From positions 59,854 to 123,853 of the forward strand of contig JABWBP010000009.1 in assembly GCA_013360445.1 (NCBI GenBank): 64,000 nucleotides of DNA. Direction: 5' to 3'. Each line of letters opens with the position of its first letter. Positions within the stretch are counted from its first letter, which is position 1. Made by a program: the position numbers and the translations under genes. Below, piece after piece: positions 60,599 to 64,000 of this stretch. This stretch comes from Calditrichaceae bacterium. Lineage in GTDB: Bacteria > Calditrichota > Calditrichia > RBG-13-44-9 > J075. Under the pieces are notes generated by a model. The model ran no database searches and was not told the DNA's origin. It was given only the letters and a program-made list of their open reading frames with translations.

Positions 60599-60959
60599 GG
60601 ATATTATTCGCCTGAACAACATGATCTTTTATGCCCACCACGGCTACTACAAAGCGGAACGGGAGTTGGGCCAGAAATTCGAGGTGGACGTGGAGTTGGA
60701 GTGCGATTTTTCCAAAGCGGTGCAAACCGACCAGTTGGAAGACGCCCTGAATTACCGGCAGGTATATGAAAAAGTGAGCCGGATTTTCAACAGCTACAAA
60801 TTTACCTTGCTGGAAACCCTGGCGGAGCGGATCGCCCAGGGCATTTTAGAATTGTTCCCGGTGCTTTCCATCCGCATCCGGGTGCGCAAGCCCCAGGTTT
60901 CCATGAACGGCTTTTTGGATAACGTGGAAGTGGAAATATTTCGCAGCCGGAAGCCATGA
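60597..60959 (+). CDS. folB: Dihydroneopterin aldolase
   Basis: This 120-residue FolB (MDIIRLNNMIFYAHHGYYKA, ELGQKFEVDVELECDF, ALNYRQVYEKVSRI, LLETLAERIAQGIL) releases 6-hydroxymethyl-dihydropterin in folate synthesis. Its stop overlaps folK by four bases. Confidence 0.96.
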   Translation: MDIIRLNNMIFYAHHGYYKAERELGQKFEVDVELECDFSKAVQTDQLEDALNYRQVYEKVSRIFNSYKFTLLETLAERIAQGILELFPVLSIRIRVRKPQVSMNGFLDNVEVEIFRSRKP

Positions 60960-61459
60960 GCGCGGCGTACATTGCCTTAGGATCGAACTTAGAACCGCGG
61001 GAATATTATATGCGGCAGGCGGTTCGCCGACTGGGGAAGCTGGGAAAGATTCTAAAAATTGGCCGGTTATATGAAAGCGATCCCTACGGGGTAACGGAGC
61101 AGCCGGCGTTTTTGAATTCCGCGCTGATTTTGGAGACCGCTCTTCCGCCCCGGGAGCTTCTCCCGGCGCTGAAGGCCATCGAGCAGCGGTTGGGACGCCG
61201 GAAACGGCAGCGCTGGGGTCCCCGGGAGATCGATTTAGACATTATTTTTTACGGAGATATGGTGGTGCGGGAAGAAAATCTGCATATTCCCCATTACGAT
61301 TACCGCAACCGCCGCTTCGTGTTGCAGCCCCTGGCGGAACTGGAGCCGGATTTCGTCGCCCCGGGCAGCGGCCGGACGCTTCGCCAGGCTCTGCAGGATT
61401 GCCCGGATCAAACGCGCTTGAAGCTGTATAAAACCGATTGGGCGGTCAACGGATATTAA
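60956..61459 (+). CDS. folK: 6-hydroxymethyl-7,8-dihydropterin pyrophosphokinase
   Basis: This 167-residue HPPK (YIALGSNLEPREYYMRQAVR, YESDPYGVTEQPAFLNSAL, RQRWGPREIDLDIIFYGD, HIPHYDYRNRRFVLQPL) adds pyrophosphate to the FolB product. Translationally coupled to folB. Confidence 0.97.
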   Translation: MSAAYIALGSNLEPREYYMRQAVRRLGKLGKILKIGRLYESDPYGVTEQPAFLNSALILETALPPRELLPALKAIEQRLGRRKRQRWGPREIDLDIIFYGDMVVREENLHIPHYDYRNRRFVLQPLAELEPDFVAPGSGRTLRQALQDCPDQTRLKLYKTDWAVNGY

Positions 61460-61537
61460 GAATTGCAGAGTGGGGATTTCGGATTTGTTTACACTGCTCA
61501 CGCGACATCATCTGTAAATCCGCAATCTGCAATCTCA

Positions 61538-61715
61538 GGTAGTCCCCCTCTATGGTGTTGCTATGATTTTTTAACCGCAGAGAAATCGCAAAGGTCGCAG
61601 AGAAGATAAAACAGTTCTTCAAAAATACATTTCCGGCGTAACTCCGCGCTCTCCGCGCTCTCTGCGGTTGAAATAAACAGACTAGACCGCAGCAACATTC
61701 AACAAGGGGACTACC
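61538..61715. mobile_element. 178-bp MITE with apparent 8-bp target-site duplication
   Basis: The ends are imperfect terminal inverted repeats: GGTAGTCCCCCTCTATGGTG on the left, and the right end reads inward GGTAGTCCCCTTGTTGAATG; both continue with TTGCT. The element is flanked by the direct repeat CAATCTCA (61530-61537 and 61716-61723). Removing it and one copy restores a continuous word repeat (CCGCAATCTGCAATCTCAAA). The interior is a second inverted repeat of CGCAGAG words (61571-61670). It has no ORF. Confidence 0.6.
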
Positions 61716-61747
61716 CAATCTCAAATCCGCAATCAAATGGGGGCGCC

Positions 61748-62395
61748 ATGAAACTCAATTTCGACCATCTCCGCTACGTCGCCATCGAAGGGGTTATCGG
61801 GGTAGGAAAAACCACCCTGGCGATGAAGCTCCAGGAAACCATCGGGGGAAAGGTGTTTTTGGAGGAATTCGAGGAAAATCCCTTTCTGGCGGATTTTTAC
61901 CGCGATCCCAAACACTTCGCCTTCCAGACCCAGATGTTTTTTTTGCTCAGCCGCTACCGCCAGCAGGAAAAAATCGTGCAGTACGATCTCTTCCAGGAGC
62001 GGGTCATCGCCGATTACATGTTCTACAAAGACCGCATTTTCGCCACCCTGAACCTGAACGAGAAAGAGTTCAGCCTCTACAACATGCTGGCGAAGATCCT
62101 GGAAAAACGGGTCGCCCGCCCGGATCTGGCGATCTACCTGCGCTCCAGCACCGACCGGCTGATGAAAAACATCTCCGAACGCGCCCGCGCCTATGAAAAG
62201 CACATCGAGCGCGATTACATCGAGGCGCTCAACCGCCTCTACGATGAATTTTTCTGGAACTATGAAGAAACCCCGCTGCTGATCATCAACGCGGAGAACC
62301 TGGATTTCGTGCGAAACGAGGAGCATTTGCAGCAGATTTTCACCGAGATCAGCAAGCACACCGCGGGGAAAAAACACGTGAGCTTCGATTTTTAA
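61748..62395 (+). CDS. Deoxynucleoside kinase
   Basis: This 215-residue kinase of the dGK/dAK/dCK family has the P-loop IEGVIGVGKTTLAMKL, the ERVIADYMFYKDRIF region and the LID arginines in ISERARAYEKHIERDYIE. It phosphorylates deoxynucleosides for dNTP salvage; the exact base is not clear. It follows folK across the MITE insertion, a folK-kinase order common in FCB-group bacteria. Confidence 0.92.
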   Translation: MKLNFDHLRYVAIEGVIGVGKTTLAMKLQETIGGKVFLEEFEENPFLADFYRDPKHFAFQTQMFFLLSRYRQQEKIVQYDLFQERVIADYMFYKDRIFATLNLNEKEFSLYNMLAKILEKRVARPDLAIYLRSSTDRLMKNISERARAYEKHIERDYIEALNRLYDEFFWNYEETPLLIINAENLDFVRNEEHLQQIFTEISKHTAGKKHVSFDF

Positions 62396-62407
62396 CGAGG
62401 AAGGAAC

Positions 62408-62611
62408 ATGGGCTTTATAAGGTTTTTGTTGTTCTTGGCCTTGATTTACCTGGTGTACCGGCTGGTGCGGAACCTGTTCCCCGCCCTCCCCAAACAGCCT
62501 CCCCGGGTGAAAGGGGACGCGCCGGAAAAAGTGCCTCCCCCGTACGATCCCGGCCAGGTGGAAGACATCGATTACAAAGAAGTGCGCCCCAAAGACCGCA
62601 ACAACGCCTGA
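62408..62611 (+). CDS. Small single-span membrane protein
   Basis: This 67-residue protein has one N-terminal transmembrane helix (FIRFLLFLALIYLVYRLVRN) and a Pro-rich cytoplasmic or periplasmic tail (KQPPRVKGDAPEKVPPPYDP). GAGGAAGGA is 3 nt before ATG and it begins 12 nt after the kinase, so it is likely cotranscribed. Function unknown. Confidence 0.75.
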   Translation: MGFIRFLLFLALIYLVYRLVRNLFPALPKQPPRVKGDAPEKVPPPYDPGQVEDIDYKEVRPKDRNNA

Positions 62612-62636
62612 ACCCCGGCGCTGACAACCGCCGTTC

Positions 62637-63719
62637 TTATGGTTTCCCCCCTTTGCGCAGCTTCTTCCAGGCCTTGATGGCCCGGTGCAGTTCTTTATCT
62701 TTCCGCTTCTTTTCCAGGTGCGCCTGTTTATCCACTTTTTGCTCCAGGTAGGCCAGCTCTTTATTCAGCTTCAGATAACTTTCGTAACGGTCGCGGGCCA
62801 GCCGGCCCTCTTCCAGGGCCTGTAACACGGCGCAGCCTCTTTCCGCGGTGTGGGTGCAGTCGGCAAAAAAACACCCTTCGGACAGGGTTTTGATTTCCGC
62901 ATAGGTCTCATCCATCCCTTCCTCAGTATTCCAGAGCTGGAACCCCCGCATCCCCGGGGTGTCGATCAGCAGCGCGCCGGAGGGCAGCGCGATTAACTCC
63001 CGGCGGGTGGTGGTATGGCGGCCCCGGGAATCGCTGATCCGCACCTCCCGGGTTTTTAGAACTTCTTCCCCGATCAGGGCGTTGATCAGGGTGGATTTGC
63101 CCACCCCGGAGGATCCCACCAGCGCGTAGGTAAGCCCTTCCCGGAGAAATTCCTCTAATTGCGGTAAACCCTGGCCGGTTTTGGCGCTGAGCGGGATGAT
63201 GGGAACGTTTTGGGCAACCGTTTTCACCAGCGCAAGCTTTTCTTCCAGGTCGGGGCAAATATCCGCTTTGTTCAATACAATCGCCGGTTCGATGCCGCCC
63301 TCGTAAACCATCACTAAGTAGCGCTCCAGCCGCCGCAGGTTGAAATTATGGTCCAGCCCCTGCACGATGAAAACAGTGTCTAAATTCGCGGCGATGACCT
63401 GCTCTTCGGTTTTGGGGCCGGCGGCCTTGCGGGAAAATTTGGTGCGCCGCGGCAGCACCGCGTGGATGATCGCCTTTCCCTCGTCTTCAAAAAGCGTAAT
63501 CGCCGCCCAGTCGCCCACTTTGGGCAAATCGGAAGCGCTTTGCGCCTGGTACAACAATTTCCCGGTCGCCTCGGCAAAGTATTCGCCGCCGCCGGTCAGC
63601 ACCACGTAGTTATCGCGGTTCTCCACCGCCACCCGCCCGGCTTCGAAGCCGGCTTCCCGGTAGGGTTGGAAGCGAACTTCCACATCGGAATTCCAGCCTA
63701 ATTTTTGCATCGCATCCAT
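62637..63719 (-). CDS. rsgA: Ribosome small subunit-dependent GTPase A
   Basis: This 360-residue circularly permuted GTPase of late 30S assembly has an N-terminal OB domain, G4 NKADICPD before G1 GSSGVGKSTLINAL, G3 DTPGMRGF and a C-terminal zinc site (EGCFFADCTHTAERGCAV). A basic coiled tail ends the protein. It faces the folate/kinase operon. Confidence 0.96.
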   Translation of the reverse strand: MDAMQKLGWNSDVEVRFQPYREAGFEAGRVAVENRDNYVVLTGGGEYFAEATGKLLYQAQSASDLPKVGDWAAITLFEDEGKAIIHAVLPRRTKFSRKAAGPKTEEQVIAANLDTVFIVQGLDHNFNLRRLERYLVMVYEGGIEPAIVLNKADICPDLEEKLALVKTVAQNVPIIPLSAKTGQGLPQLEEFLREGLTYALVGSSGVGKSTLINALIGEEVLKTREVRISDSRGRHTTTRRELIALPSGALLIDTPGMRGFQLWNTEEGMDETYAEIKTLSEGCFFADCTHTAERGCAVLQALEEGRLARDRYESYLKLNKELAYLEQKVDKQAHLEKKRKDKELHRAIKAWKKLRKGGKP

Positions 63720-63805
63720 TGCAGACTCGCACCTCGATTTTGCATTTCGCGTTGGCTAAGAACGTATTTTAAAATTCAGTTCAGTGACCCAAAATCGCTC
63801 CAATG

Positions 63806-63919
63806 GCACACCGATAACACGGATGACGCAGATTTACACAGATTTTTTTAGCAATATTCTTTGATTTTTCTGTTACTATTCAGCCACAGAGACCACAGAG
63901 GTCACAGAGGTCACAGAGG
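63806..63919. repeat. ACACGGAT and CACAGAG word repeats upstream of rsgA
   Basis: Units such as GATAACACGGATGACGCAGA run at 63806-63850; then CCACAGAGACCACAGAGGTC and further CACAGAGGT copies at 63884-63919. The 63720-64000 region holds no gene I can support. Confidence 0.6.
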
Positions 63920-64000
63920 AAGATTTGGGGGTATCCACCACTTCGTGGAGAGCATTTAGAGCCTTATATCCCTGTATTTGTGATTTGATTAGGAATTTTT

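Overview
This window looks like a chromosomal segment of a Gram-negative bacterium. A TonB-dependent outer-membrane receptor, a CopB-type copper ATPase, several Sec-type signal peptides and LYS9-type lysine catabolism point to an FCB-group-like lineage (Calditrichota or KSB1 would fit). That placement is inference from gene content and was not tested by phylogeny. Coding density is high, but many spacers are 90-150 nt long and filled with short degenerate repeats.

Layout. (1) 1-14293 is a mixed metabolic region. It holds a LYS9-like saccharopine dehydrogenase cut by the window edge, asnA, tRNA-Ser preceded by a broken partial copy, a clpP/kynU pair on the + strand, and then a long run on the - strand: mnmA, a cysteine-rich ECF sigma factor, copB and a His-rich protein (a probable copper-response module), a secreted unknown, and a GHL10 hydrolase/hutU/OsmC group. 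(2) 14458-47500 is one uninterrupted minus-strand supercluster of the translation and transcription machinery. In transcription order it reads tRNA-Thr/Tyr/Gly/Thr, tuf, rpmG, tRNA-Trp, secE, nusG, rplKAJL, rpoBC, rpsLG, fusA, the S10 and spc operons, map, infA, rpmJ, rpsMKD, rpoA, rplQ, and it ends at a strong hairpin terminator. adk is absent between secY and map, and tuf is absent between fusA and rpsJ. (3) 47512-64000 is mixed again: an ABC exporter, a TonB receptor with a structured leader and a partner gene, hypE, an NhaC antiporter fused to an Ig-like domain, an ATL protein, a DUF4258/YgiT toxin-antitoxin pair (apparently frameshifted), a secreted nuclease-family protein, purF, folB-folK-deoxynucleoside kinase, and rsgA.

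The most unusual features are not single genes. Spacers throughout carry locus-specific degenerate word repeats, some of which supply the last codons or stop codons of essential genes. There are two MITE-like elements, one with apparent 8-bp target duplications, and paired palindromes. Ribosomal and RNA-polymerase genes use GTG or TTG starts unusually often. ClpP carries Asn in place of the catalytic Asp. The ECF-copB-His-rich module looks like a self-contained copper sensor and effector.
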